The notes under the pieces are model-generated. The model was not told where the DNA came from. It did no database searches and saw only the letters and a program-made list of their open reading frames with translations. Of a DNA stretch of 64,000 nucleotides, positions 24,319-33,401 are shown piece by piece. Every line of letters starts with the position of its first letter. Position 1 is the stretch's first letter. The position numbers and the translations under genes are program-made. This DNA is from Roseovarius litoreus (GTDB lineage Bacteria > Pseudomonadota > Alphaproteobacteria > Rhodobacterales > Rhodobacteraceae): NCBI RefSeq assembly GCF_900142765.1, contig NZ_FRCB01000002.1, forward strand, positions 124,001-188,000, given 5' to 3'.

Positions 24319-26334
24319 GTGACCACCCCCCAGTCAGACACGTCGCCCCCCGACGCCGCGCAGGACACGATGTGGCGCGCCGTGTTCCGCTCGGTCCGCG
24401 TCCGGCTTCTGGTGATTGCGCTCTTGCCGATGCTGGTGCTTGTGCCGGTGATGCTGGGCAGCACCATGATGCGATGGGGCGGCAAGATCGACGAGATCCT
24501 GATCACCAAGGTGAACGGCGATCTTACCATTGCAAATCAGTATCTTGACCAGCTTCTCCAGAACTCGGGAGAACGTCTGGACGGCTTTGCCAATTCCGTC
24601 GCGCTGCGCGATGCCATCGGGGATGAGGCGGCCCTTGCCACCCTGCTCGAGACGCAGCGCAAGGCGCTTGGGCTCGATTTTCTCTATGTCACCGACGGTC
24701 GCACCACGCCCGCCGGGTTTACGCCCTCCGACTGGCCGGTGATCCGCAGCGCCCTTGATGGAACCTGGCGCAGTGCCGTGGATATCCTCTCCGCCCAGGA
24801 ACTCAACGCCGTGTCCGCGGGTCTCGATGCCTGGGCCGCGATCCGCCTTGTTCCCACCGTCGCCGCCGTCCCCACCGACCGCTCGGTCGAGGACCGTGGC
24901 ATGATCATCCACTCCGCCGCCCCCCTCCGCCTTGCCGACAATCGGCCCGGTGCTCTGGTGGGCGGGCTTCTGCTTAACCGGAATTTAAGCTTTATCGATA
25001 CAATCAACGCACTGGTTTATCGTGAGCAAAGCCTGCCGGAAGGAAGTCAGGGAACAGCAACACTTTTTCTGGATGATGTGCGCGTCTCGACGAATGTGCG
25101 ATTGTTCGAAAATGTGCGCGCCCTTGGAACGCGCGTTTCGGCAGAGGTGCGTGATCGGGTTCTGGGCGAAGGGAAGGTGTGGCTGGATCGCGCCTTCGTG
25201 GTCAATGACTGGTATATTTCGGCCTACGAGCCGATTGTCGACAGCCGCGGTATGCGGGTCGGAATGCTTTATGTGGGCTTTCTCGAAGCGCCGTTTCTCG
25301 CGGCCAAGAAAAACGCCGCCTTGTCCGTGATGGTTCTTTTCGTACTGATCGCGGCGATTTCCGTACCGATCTTCCTGCGATGGGCGGGGCGCATTTTCCG
25401 CCCCCTCGAACGCATGACCCAGACGATCGCCCGGGTCGAAGCCGGCGACATGGACGCGCGCAACCGGCCTGCACAGGGCAGCGGCGAAATTGCGCAGGTC
25501 GCGGGCCATCTGGATACGCTGCTCGACCGAATTCAGGAACGCGACCGGCAGCTTAGGGAATGGGGTGAAAGCCTTGAACGCAAGGTCGAAGAGCGGACCC
25601 GCGATCTGCGCGAAGCCAATCACAAGCTCGAACGCACGACAGAAAGGCTCATCATGTCCGAGAAACTGGCCGCCGTCGGCGAGATCACGGCCAGCGTCGC
25701 CCATGAGATCAACAACCCGATCGCGGTCATCCAGGGCAATCTGGATGTCGCGCGCAGCGTTCTGGACCGCGACGCCGACAAGGTGCAGACCGAATTCCGT
25801 CTGATCGACGATCAGGTCTACAGAATCAGCGTCATCGTCTCGAAACTGCTGCAATTCGCCAAACCCGAAGAGTATTCCGGGGCCGCCAACGTGATCTCAC
25901 CGGTCGATGTCGTCCGCGATTGCCTTGTCCTGACCCGCCACCAGACCGAGGTTGCCGATATCGACGTGGTCACGGACTTCTCAAGTGAAAACAAGGTGGT
26001 CATGTCGCGGACCGAGTTGCAGCAAGTGGTCGTCAACCTGATCCTCAACGCGGTTCATGCCATGGGGGAGAAGGGCCGTCTGAGCCTCGGGGTCCATGAC
26101 GAGGACGGCGGGGTCGTGATCCGCGTCGATGATACCGGACAGGGGATCGACGCGACACTGCTCAAGCGGATTTTCGATCCGTTCTTCACCACCAAACAGG
26201 CCGAAGGCACGGGTCTGGGCCTGTCGATCAGTCAGACCCTCGTGACCCGCGCCGGGGGTCAGATCACCGTCACCTCCACGCCCGGGGAAGGCAGCCGGTT
26301 TCGGGTCTGGCTGCCCTGCGCCGCGCGGGAGTGA
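24319..26334 (+). CDS. Membrane sensor histidine kinase with periplasmic cache-like domain
   Basis: A 671-residue sensor kinase. Membrane segment 1 is at about residues 27-46. A large periplasmic cache-like sensing region spans about 50-345, segment 2 is at about 348-368, HAMP follows to about 425, and a coiled coil leads into HisKA. The phosphorylated histidine is in SVAHEINNPIAV (about 475), as in NtrB/DctB-type kinases. HATPase motifs are NLILNAVHAMG (N box), VDDTGQGID (G1), FDPFFTTK (F box) and GTGLGLSIS (G2). GTG at 24319 has GGAGG 5 nt upstream and is preferred, though ATG at 24307 or 24250 is possible. No response regulator is adjacent, so it is an orphan. An 11-bp repeat array precedes it. 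Confidence 0.92.
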   Translation: MTTPQSDTSPPDAAQDTMWRAVFRSVRVRLLVIALLPMLVLVPVMLGSTMMRWGGKIDEILITKVNGDLTIANQYLDQLLQNSGERLDGFANSVALRDAIGDEAALATLLETQRKALGLDFLYVTDGRTTPAGFTPSDWPVIRSALDGTWRSAVDILSAQELNAVSAGLDAWAAIRLVPTVAAVPTDRSVEDRGMIIHSAAPLRLADNRPGALVGGLLLNRNLSFIDTINALVYREQSLPEGSQGTATLFLDDVRVSTNVRLFENVRALGTRVSAEVRDRVLGEGKVWLDRAFVVNDWYISAYEPIVDSRGMRVGMLYVGFLEAPFLAAKKNAALSVMVLFVLIAAISVPIFLRWAGRIFRPLERMTQTIARVEAGDMDARNRPAQGSGEIAQVAGHLDTLLDRIQERDRQLREWGESLERKVEERTRDLREANHKLERTTERLIMSEKLAAVGEITASVAHEINNPIAVIQGNLDVARSVLDRDADKVQTEFRLIDDQVYRISVIVSKLLQFAKPEEYSGAANVISPVDVVRDCLVLTRHQTEVADIDVVTDFSSENKVVMSRTELQQVVVNLILNAVHAMGEKGRLSLGVHDEDGGVVIRVDDTGQGIDATLLKRIFDPFFTTKQAEGTGLGLSISQTLVTRAGGQITVTSTPGEGSRFRVWLPCAARE

Positions 26335-26350
26335 TGGTCGCGCGCTGCGG

Positions 26351-28177
26351 CTATTCAACCGTGACGGATTTGGCCAGGTTGCGCGGCTGGTCCACGTCCG
26401 TCCCCTTGGCCACGGCAGTGTGATAGGCCAAAAGCTGCGCGGGAATGGCATAGAGGATCGGGCTCAGAACCGGGTCAACCTCGGGGAGTGTCAGCAAACG
26501 CCAGATGCCGCCGTCCGCGGCTTCGGCCCCGCGCCGGTCGGTGATCAGTATCACCTTGCCATCGCGGGCCATCACTTCCTGCATGTTGGAAACGGTCTTG
26601 TCGAACAGAGCGTCGCGGGGGGCCATGACCACCACGGGCATGCGCTTGTCGATGAGCGCGATGGGGCCGTGCTTGAGTTCACCCGATGCATAAGCTTCGG
26701 CGTGTATATAACTGATTTCCTTTAGTTTTAATGCCCCCTCAAGGGCCAGAGGATACATCAGGCCGCGGCCTAGAAACAGGGCGTTGTCGGCTTCGGCAAG
26801 GCGCCGGGCGGCCTTCTTGAAGTCGTCGTCCATCTCGAGCGCGATATTGATCGTCGCCGGCAATCCGCGCAGCTTGGACAGAAGGTCCGCGACCGCATCC
26901 TCGCTCAGCGTGCCGCGTGCCTTGGCCGCCTTGATCGCCAAAAGCAACAGCACCGTCAACTGGCAGGTGAACGCCTTGGTCGACGCCACCCCGATCTCGA
27001 CCCCGGCATGAATCGGCAGCGCCAGATCGCTTTCCCGGGCGATCGAGCTTTCGTCCACATTCACCACGCTGACGATCCGCTCCGCCTTGCCCGCGCAATA
27101 GCGCAGCGCCGCCAGCGTATCGGCGGTCTCGCCCGATTGACTGACGAAAAGCGCCACCCCGCGCGGCGGGATCGGCGGCTCGCGATAGCGGAACTCCGAG
27201 GCGATATCGACCTCGACAGGCAGTCGGGCCAATTGCTCGAACCAGTATTTCGCCGTCAGGCAGGCATAATAGGCCGTGCCGCAGGCCACCATCGTCATCC
27301 GGTCGATCTGCGTGAAATCCAAACCGTCGCCGCCGGGCAGGATGACGTCGCGCCCATCCGCCGACAGGTAATGCCCAAGCGCATCGCCGATCACGGCGGG
27401 CTGTTCGGTGATTTCCTTGGCCATGAAGTGCTTGTGCCCGGCCTTGTCGATCCGGGTATTGCCGATGCGGATGGTCTTGACGTCCCGCTCAACGGTCTTT
27501 CCATCCGCATCTGTGATCCACAGGCTGTCGCGCGTCACGACGGCAACATCGCCCTCATCGAGATAGGTGATCCGGTCTGTCAGCGACGCAAGCGCGATCG
27601 CGTCCGAGCCGACATACATTTCGCCATCCCCGTGCCCGATCGCCAGGGGACTGCCCTTGCGCGCCGCAATCATCAGGTCAGGCTCACCATCGAATAGGAA
27701 CAACAGGGCATAGGCGCCCTCGAGCCGCGCCAGTGTCGCGCGGGCGGCATCGACGGGGGGCATTCCCTGCTCGAGATGGTAGTGAGTGAGCAGGGCGACC
27801 GTTTCTGTATCGGTGTCTGTCTCGTGATTGAGGCCTTTTTCGGCCAGTTCGGCGCGCAGGTCGCGGTAATTCTCGATGATCCCGTTATGGACCACGGCCA
27901 CGGGGCCCGAGCGGTGCGGATGCGTGTTCGACAGATTGGGCGCGCCATGGGTGGCCCATCTTGTGTGGCCGATGCCGGCCTTGCCCGCCAGCGGTTCATG
28001 CACCAGGAGATCCGACAGGTTCACCAGCTTGCCGACCGCGCGCCGCCGGTCCAGTCGACCGTCATTCAGCGTGGCGATCCCGGCGCTGTCATAGCCGCGA
28101 TATTCCAGCCGCCTCAGCGCCTCAACCAGTGTCGGCGCCACTTCATGCGTCCCAAGGATCCCTACAATACCGCACAT
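26351..28177 (-). CDS. glmS: Glutamine-fructose-6-phosphate aminotransferase GlmS
   Basis: A 608-residue cytosolic enzyme that converts fructose-6-phosphate and glutamine to glucosamine-6-phosphate, the entry step to UDP-GlcNAc. The N-terminal glutaminase domain starts MCGIVGILG with the catalytic Cys2 and has HTRWATHG and SPLAIGHGDGE. Two SIS sugar-isomerase domains follow (VSQSGETADT at about 350, and SGELKHGPIALID near 485). The C-terminus DQPRNLAKSVTVE is the standard GlmS ending. Its start overlaps the glmU stop by 1 nt (TAATG), so the two genes are coupled. No glmS ribozyme is expected or seen. Confidence 0.97.
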   Translation of the reverse strand: MCGIVGILGTHEVAPTLVEALRRLEYRGYDSAGIATLNDGRLDRRRAVGKLVNLSDLLVHEPLAGKAGIGHTRWATHGAPNLSNTHPHRSGPVAVVHNGIIENYRDLRAELAEKGLNHETDTDTETVALLTHYHLEQGMPPVDAARATLARLEGAYALLFLFDGEPDLMIAARKGSPLAIGHGDGEMYVGSDAIALASLTDRITYLDEGDVAVVTRDSLWITDADGKTVERDVKTIRIGNTRIDKAGHKHFMAKEITEQPAVIGDALGHYLSADGRDVILPGGDGLDFTQIDRMTMVACGTAYYACLTAKYWFEQLARLPVEVDIASEFRYREPPIPPRGVALFVSQSGETADTLAALRYCAGKAERIVSVVNVDESSIARESDLALPIHAGVEIGVASTKAFTCQLTVLLLLAIKAAKARGTLSEDAVADLLSKLRGLPATINIALEMDDDFKKAARRLAEADNALFLGRGLMYPLALEGALKLKEISYIHAEAYASGELKHGPIALIDKRMPVVVMAPRDALFDKTVSNMQEVMARDGKVILITDRRGAEAADGGIWRLLTLPEVDPVLSPILYAIPAQLLAYHTAVAKGTDVDQPRNLAKSVTVE

Positions 28178-29532
28178 TATTCTGCCCCTTTATCGCGTTT
28201 AGCCTTTTTGGCCTTTAGAATTTCAAACATTTTGCGGGCCATCCCCGGTTTGTCCACCTGTGCGCTGCGCGCCAGCGCGAGGGCGCCCTCGGGCACGTCG
28301 CGTGTGATGACCGATCCCGATCCCGTCATGGCGTCATCCCCGATGGTGACCGGGGCGACCAGCATGGTGTTCGATCCGATGAAGACGTTTCGGCCGATCT
28401 CGGTATGGTGTTTCATGACGCCGTCGTAATTGCAGGTGATCGTGCCCGCGCCGACATTGGTGGCCGCGCCAAGATGCGCGTCGCCGATATAGCTCAGGTG
28501 ATTGACCTTGGCGCCTTCGTCGATGATGGCGTTTTTGATCTCGACGAAGTTGCCGATCCGTGTGTCTTCCGCCAATTCAGCGCCGGGGCGCAGGCGGGCG
28601 TAGGGTCCAACGACCGCGCCACGCGACACATGGCACCCTTCGAGATGCGAGAATGCCCGGATACGCGCACCGGACTCGATGGTGACGCCCGGTCCGAAGA
28701 CGACATTCTGCTCGATCACCGTATCGCGGCCGATCACCGTGTCATGGGCGAAATGCACCGTGTCCGGGGCAATCAGCGTGACACCATCCTCCAGCGCCGC
28801 GGCGCGGGCGCGGGCCTGAAAGGCGACCTCGGCCAGGGCCAGTTCGCTGCGCGAATTGATGCCGAGTGTCTCGGCCTCGTCACACAGGATCGCGGTGGCC
28901 GAAAGCCCCTGCGCCTGCGCGAGCCCCACGATGTCGGTCAGGTAGTATTCGCCGCTGGCATTGTCATTTCCCACCGCGTCAATCAGCTTGAAAAGCGTCG
29001 CTGTCTGCGCTGCGATCACGCCCGAATTGCACAGGGTAATGGCGCGGGTGGCCTCATCGGCATCCTTGAATTCCACAATTCTTTCAAGGCTCTCGCCGTC
29101 CATGACCAGCCGACCATAGCGCGCGGGGTCTGCCGCGTTGAAACCCAGAACGACCACATCATGCCTGGTGCGGGCCTTGGCCATCCGTTCGAGCGTCTCG
29201 GTGCTGATGAAAGGCGTGTCGCCGTAAAGGACAATGGTGTCTCCGCTGTGACCCGCCAGCAGAGGAGCGGCTTGGGCCACGGCATGCGCGGTGCCCTTCT
29301 GCTCGGACTGAATCGCGATCTCGACGCTCTCGTCATGGGCCAGGGCGGCTTTTTTCACCGCCTCGGCGCCATGTCCCGCGACGATCACCGTACGGTCAGG
29401 CTCGAGCGCGGCGCCGGCCTTCATGGCATGCACGAGAAGCGGCGCCCCGGCCACCTCGTGCAGGACTTTCGGCAGATCGCTGTTCATGCGTGTGCCCTGA
29501 CCTGCGGCCAGGATGACAAGGGCTGTACTCAT
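28177..29532 (-). CDS. glmU: Bifunctional glucosamine-1-phosphate acetyltransferase/UDP-GlcNAc pyrophosphorylase GlmU
   Basis: A 451-residue bifunctional enzyme making UDP-GlcNAc from glucosamine-1-phosphate, acetyl-CoA and UTP. The N-terminal uridyltransferase domain shows LAAGQGTRMNSDLPKVLH (about 8-25). The C-terminal left-handed beta-helix acetyltransferase has many hexapeptide repeats (about 245-430), with FVEIKNA, KVNHLSYIGDA and NVGAGTITCNYDG. It is coupled to glmS downstream through a 1-nt overlap. The gene order glmU-glmS is common in bacteria. Confidence 0.97.
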   Translation of the reverse strand: MSTALVILAAGQGTRMNSDLPKVLHEVAGAPLLVHAMKAGAALEPDRTVIVAGHGAEAVKKAALAHDESVEIAIQSEQKGTAHAVAQAAPLLAGHSGDTIVLYGDTPFISTETLERMAKARTRHDVVVLGFNAADPARYGRLVMDGESLERIVEFKDADEATRAITLCNSGVIAAQTATLFKLIDAVGNDNASGEYYLTDIVGLAQAQGLSATAILCDEAETLGINSRSELALAEVAFQARARAAALEDGVTLIAPDTVHFAHDTVIGRDTVIEQNVVFGPGVTIESGARIRAFSHLEGCHVSRGAVVGPYARLRPGAELAEDTRIGNFVEIKNAIIDEGAKVNHLSYIGDAHLGAATNVGAGTITCNYDGVMKHHTEIGRNVFIGSNTMLVAPVTIGDDAMTGSGSVITRDVPEGALALARSAQVDKPGMARKMFEILKAKKAKRDKGAE

Positions 29533-29672
29533 TCCGGCTTTTCCTCAGTCGACTGGCCCCCGTTTTATCGGGTTGCCGATGCTGTGCAAGGTCGCATTGG
29601 ATCACACTAGATTGCGGTATATGTCAGTCAGGCGCGGATGGGCGCAGACCAAAGGCAAAGGGGCGGGCGGCG

Positions 29673-30338
29673 ATGCGGACTGTGGTTTTCGATCTGGACG
29701 GGACTTTGGCGGATACCAGCGGCGATCTGATCGCGGCGGCCAATGCCTGTTTCCGGGCGATGGGTGAGGGGGATCTTCTGCATCCGGTGACCGATGCGGG
29801 GACCGCCCTGCGCGGCGGTCGGGCGATGCTGCGCCTTGGGCTGGACCGGCTGGGTCGGGCGCAGGACGAGGCCGAGGTGGATCGGCAATATCCCTTGTTG
29901 CTGCAGGCCTATGAAGGCGCGATCGACACGCATACCACGCTTTATCCCGGCGCCATGGAGGCGGTCGAGGGGCTGCGGGCCGCGGGCTACAAAGTGGCCA
30001 TTTGCACCAACAAACCCGAGGGGCTTGCGCGCCTTCTGATGACACGGCTTGGTGTTCTGGATGCCTTTGGATCCCTGATCGGGGCCGATACGCTGCCCGT
30101 GCGCAAGCCCGATCCCGAGGCGCTGCGCGAAACCGTGCGCCGGGCCGGGGGCGATCCGGGGCGCTGTGTGTTGGTGGGCGATACCGAGACCGATCGGGAA
30201 ACATCCCGCGCGGCGGGCGTTCCGTCGATTCTGGTGACGTTCGGGCCAGCGGGGCAAGGGGTTGCCGATCTGGCGCCCGAGGCGCTGTTGGGCTGCTACA
30301 CCGAGTTGGGCGACACCGTGCGCCGTCTTATCGGATAG
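29673..30338 (+). CDS. gph: HAD phosphatase, phosphoglycolate phosphatase-like
   Basis: A 221-residue HAD-superfamily hydrolase of the Gph/PGP type, which dephosphorylates 2-phosphoglycolate. HAD motif I is VVFDLDGTLADT with the nucleophile D7 and acid D9. Motif II is CTNKP (about 110), the motif III lysine is in VRKPDPE (about 145), and motif IV is VGDTETDRE (about 168-176). The helical cap lies between motifs I and II. The ATG at 29673 is divergent from glmU (140 bp). The exact substrate in this organism is inferred from family membership. Confidence 0.85.
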   Translation: MRTVVFDLDGTLADTSGDLIAAANACFRAMGEGDLLHPVTDAGTALRGGRAMLRLGLDRLGRAQDEAEVDRQYPLLLQAYEGAIDTHTTLYPGAMEAVEGLRAAGYKVAICTNKPEGLARLLMTRLGVLDAFGSLIGADTLPVRKPDPEALRETVRRAGGDPGRCVLVGDTETDRETSRAAGVPSILVTFGPAGQGVADLAPEALLGCYTELGDTVRRLIG

Positions 30339-30441
30339 GTTTTCGGAGGGCGCGCAAGCGGCTTTCGGGTTTCGTGAAGAACCGCTCGGACTGATGCCAA
30401 ACCCATTGACCCGGACGGGCAACAATCGCAAAGAATACGCC

Positions 30442-31641
30442 ATGACAGATGTTTTCAAAGGCAGTTTCACCCAGCAGGAATCGATCCCCGAAGAGGGGAT
30501 CGCGGCGGCGGTCGAGGTGATGCGCAGCGGGCGCTTGCACCGCTACAACCTTGTCGGGGACGAGGTTGGAGAGACGGGCCTGCTTGAGCGGGAATTCGCC
30601 GCCTATACAGGCGCGCGCTACGCGCTGGCGGTGGCGTCGGGGGGGTATGCGATGGCCACGGCGCTGCGGGCGGTGGGGGTCAGGCCCGGACAGAAGGTGC
30701 TCACAAATGCCTTCACGCTGGCGCCGGTGCCGGGGGCCATTGCGAGTGTGGGCGCGGTGCCGGTGTTTGTCGGCGTGACTGAGGATCTGGTCATCGATCT
30801 GGATGATCTGGAGGCCAAGTCCGATCAGGCTGACATCCTCATGCTCAGCCACATGCGCGGGCATCTGTGCGACATGGAACGGTTGATGGAGATCTGCGAC
30901 CGGGCCGGGATCACGGTGCTGGAAGATTGCGCGCATACGATGGGCGCGGCCTGGAAGGGGCGCGCGTCGGGGCGGTGGGGCAAGGTGGGGTGTTACAGCA
31001 CCCAGACCTACAAGCACATGAACTCGGGCGAGGGCGGTTTTCTGGTCACCGATGACGATGAAATCGCTGCGCGGGCAACGATGCTGTCGGGGTCCTACAT
31101 GCTTTACGGGCGCAATGGGACAGTGCCGCCGGAAGAGATATTCGCGGATGTGAAATACGAAACTCCCAATGTTTCCGGTAGGATGGACCATTTGCGAGCG
31201 GCGATCCTGCGACCGCAGCTGGCGCGGCTGGACAGTCAGTGCGCGGCGTGGAACGCGCGCTATCGCAAGGTCGAGGAGGGGCTGCGCGGCACGCCGGGAT
31301 TGCGGCTGGTCGAGCGGCCCGAGGAGGAGAGATTCGTCGGCTCGTCGATCCAGTTCCTGCTGCTCGACTGGGACGAGACGGCGGTGGGCGAGGTGGTGGC
31401 GCGCTGCCTGCGGCGCGGTGTGGAGCTCAAATGGTTCGGGGGCGCGGAGCCTGTGGGCTTTACCAGCCGCTATGACAGCTGGCGCTACGCGCCGAGCGAG
31501 CCGATGCCCAAATCGGACCGTATCCTGAAAAGCATTCTGGACATGCGGCTGCCGCTGACCTTCAGTCTTGAGGATTGCGCGCTGATCGCGCGGATCATCC
31601 GGGCCGAGGTGGGGGCCGTGTGGCAAGGGGCACAGGCCTGA
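30442..31641 (+). CDS. DegT/DnrJ/EryC1/StrS-family aminotransferase
   Basis: A 399-residue fold-type I PLP enzyme of the sugar aminotransferase (AHBA synthase/StrS) family, which typically aminates keto-sugars. The Schiff-base lysine is K191 in STQTYKHMNSGEGG, and the PLP-contacting segment VLEDCAHTMGA is at 159-169. The open frame upstream of the ATG at 30442 overlaps the end of gph and is not used. The Shine-Dalgarno site is weak. No other sugar-nucleotide genes are adjacent, so the substrate is unknown. Its 3' end is followed by a 282-bp gap containing an 11-bp repeat array. Confidence 0.85.
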   Translation: MTDVFKGSFTQQESIPEEGIAAAVEVMRSGRLHRYNLVGDEVGETGLLEREFAAYTGARYALAVASGGYAMATALRAVGVRPGQKVLTNAFTLAPVPGAIASVGAVPVFVGVTEDLVIDLDDLEAKSDQADILMLSHMRGHLCDMERLMEICDRAGITVLEDCAHTMGAAWKGRASGRWGKVGCYSTQTYKHMNSGEGGFLVTDDDEIAARATMLSGSYMLYGRNGTVPPEEIFADVKYETPNVSGRMDHLRAAILRPQLARLDSQCAAWNARYRKVEEGLRGTPGLRLVERPEEERFVGSSIQFLLLDWDETAVGEVVARCLRRGVELKWFGGAEPVGFTSRYDSWRYAPSEPMPKSDRILKSILDMRLPLTFSLEDCALIARIIRAEVGAVWQGAQA

Positions 31642-31740
31642 TCCTTAATCGCGGTTAACAAATCGTTGACGGCACTGTGCGCGGATGGCGGCGCGGAGTG
31701 CGAATCTCTTTGTTAACAAGGGGAATGACCGCGAAATCGG

Positions 31741-31784
31741 TCTTCGGTATCGCGTCGGTATGACGTCGGTATTGCGTCGGTATC
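31741..31784 (-). repeat. Second array of four 11-bp repeats, inverted relative to the first
   Basis: Read on the plus strand the units are TCTTCGGTATC, GCGTCGGTATG, ACGTCGGTATT and GCGTCGGTATC. The reverse complement is the GATACCGACGC unit of the array at 24158-24201. In both loci the string TCGGTCTTCG lies beside the first plus-strand unit. GTTAAC sites flank this array in the same gap (31653 and 31712). The array is 140 bp upstream of the isovaleryl-CoA dehydrogenase start. The remaining parts of the gap 31642-31923 hold no gene. Confidence 0.8.
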
Positions 31785-31923
31785 CGATCTGCAAAACCCG
31801 AGAAAAGGCATGCATTAACGCAGCGTGCGCCGGGCATGCGATGCGCGGGATTGACCGGGCGGCGGAGTTGCGGCTATAAAATGAACAACTGTTCAATAAA
31901 TGCCGAATTCGGGAGAGAGGCGC

Positions 31924-33087
31924 ATGTTCAACGCCGTCATGCAGTTCGATCTGGGCGAGGATGTGAACGCCCTGCGGGAGATGGTTCACCGGTGGGCTCA
32001 GGAGCGCGTCAAGCCGATGGCCGCGGCCATCGACCGCGACAATGACTTTCCGTCCGACCTGTGGCGCGAGATGGGCGATCTGGGTCTGTTGGGCATCACG
32101 GTGCCCGAAGAGTATGGCGGTGCCGACATGAGCTATCTGGCGCATGTCATCGCCATCGAGGAGATCGCGCGCGCATCGGCCAGTGTGTCGCTGTCCTATG
32201 GGGCGCATTCCAACCTTTGCGTCAATCAGATCAAGCTGAACGGGACGCCGGAGCAGAAGGAAAAATACCTGCCGGGTCTGGTCAGCGGCGCGCATGTCGG
32301 CGCGCTGGCCATGTCCGAGGCGGGCGCGGGCAGCGATGTTGTCTCGATGAAGCTGCGGGCCGAAAAGCGCAACGATCATTACAAGCTGAACGGCAACAAG
32401 TACTGGATCACCAACGGCCCTGACGCCGATACGCTGGTCGTCTATGCCAAGACCGATCCGGATGCCGGATCGAAGGGGATCACCGCGTTCCTGATCGAAA
32501 AGACCATGAAGGGCTTCAGCACCAGCCCGCATTTCGACAAGCTGGGCATGCGCGGATCGAACACCGCCGAGCTGATCTTCGACGATGTGGAGGTTCCCTT
32601 CGAGAATGTCCTTGGCGACGAGGGGCGCGGGGTGCGCGTGCTGATGTCGGGGCTGGATTACGAACGGGTCGTGCTGGCGGGGATCGGCACCGGCATCATG
32701 GCGGCCTGTCTGGATGAGATCATGCCGTATATGGCCGAGCGCAAGCAATTCGGGCAGCCCATCGGCTCGTTCCAACTGATGCAGGGCAAGATCGCCGACA
32801 TGTACACGGCGATGAATTCGGCGCGCGCCTATGTCTACGAGGTGGCCAAGGCCTGCGACCGGGGCGATGTCACCCGGCAGGATGCCGCCGCGTGCTGCCT
32901 TTATGCCAGCGAGCAGGCCATGGTGCAGGCGCATCAGGCGGTGCAGGCGATGGGCGGGGCGGGCTTTCTGGCCGATGCGCCGGTCGCAAGGCTGTTCCGG
33001 GATGCCAAGCTGATGGAGATCGGCGCCGGGACCAGTGAAATCCGCCGGATGCTGGTGGGGCGCGAATTGATGGGCGCCATGGGATGA
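31924..33087 (+). CDS. ivd: Isovaleryl-CoA dehydrogenase
   Basis: A 387-residue FAD-dependent acyl-CoA dehydrogenase that oxidises isovaleryl-CoA to 3-methylcrotonyl-CoA in leucine degradation. The catalytic base is E247 in [11 protein letters not shown], at the position typical of isovaleryl-CoA dehydrogenases rather than of other acyl-CoA dehydrogenases. [10 protein letters not shown] (about 129-138) and the C-terminal QAMGGAGFL and GTSEIRR are family signatures. A GGGAGAGG ribosome site precedes the ATG at 31924. It opens a cluster that also contains methylcrotonyl-CoA carboxylase and HMG-CoA lyase, which fixes the substrate with good confidence. Confidence 0.95.
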   Translation: MFNAVMQFDLGEDVNALREMVHRWAQERVKPMAAAIDRDNDFPSDLWREMGDLGLLGITVPEEYGGADMSYLAHVIAIEEIARASASVSLSYGAHSNLCVNQIKLNGTPEQKEKYLPGLVSGAHVGALAMSEAGAGSDVVSMKLRAEKRNDHYKLNGNKYWITNGPDADTLVVYAKTDPDAGSKGITAFLIEKTMKGFSTSPHFDKLGMRGSNTAELIFDDVEVPFENVLGDEGRGVRVLMSGLDYERVVLAGIGTGIMAACLDEIMPYMAERKQFGQPIGSFQLMQGKIADMYTAMNSARAYVYEVAKACDRGDVTRQDAAACCLYASEQAMVQAHQAVQAMGGAGFLADAPVARLFRDAKLMEIGAGTSEIRRMLVGRELMGAMG

Positions 33088-33392
33088 CACGGCGGTGGCT
33101 GCTTTTCGTACCGCTGGCCGCCCTTGTGGCGGTGGCGGCGGGAATCGGCCTTTTGCTGGGTGGGCGCGCGGTGCTGACCACGGAAACCGATGTGATCGAG
33201 GCGGTGGCGGACCGATATCTGGCCGAGGCGGGCGCCGGGGCCGAGCGCACGGATTGTCAGGCGCGGGTCGCGCAATCGGACGGGCTGTGGCTGGTGGTGA
33301 TCTGCGAGAACGCCGAAGGCGCGGGATACGAGTATTTCATCGACCGGTTCGGCCGGGTGGCTGACCGCAAGCGCCTTGACGGGCGGGCGTGA
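33084..33392 (+). CDS. Small single-pass membrane protein of unknown function
   Basis: A 102-residue protein whose start overlaps the ivd stop (ATGA). One N-terminal hydrophobic segment (about residues 5-28, [20 protein letters not shown]) acts as a membrane anchor or uncleaved signal. It is followed by a periplasmic domain with two cysteines (TDCQARV and VICENAEG) that could pair, and aromatic [11 protein letters not shown]. It resembles small PepSY-like or uncharacterised periplasmic proteins but I cannot assign it. Translational coupling to ivd suggests expression with leucine degradation. Confidence 0.65.
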   Translation: MTRRWLLFVPLAALVAVAAGIGLLLGGRAVLTTETDVIEAVADRYLAEAGAGAERTDCQARVAQSDGLWLVVICENAEGAGYEYFIDRFGRVADRKRLDGRA

Positions 33393-33401
33393 GGGGCTGG
33401 G

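Noticed and set aside
31653-31716. CtrA-type binding sites (TTAA-N7-TTAA) around the GTTAAC sites
   Set aside because: The nearest pair, TTAATCGCGGTTAA, has six rather than seven bases between half-sites, so the match is not good enough to call.
31642-31923. A gene or mobile-element remnant in the gap before ivd
   Set aside because: No frame with a ribosome site or domain, no terminal inverted repeats and no transposase fragment; only the repeat array and GTTAAC sites are visible.
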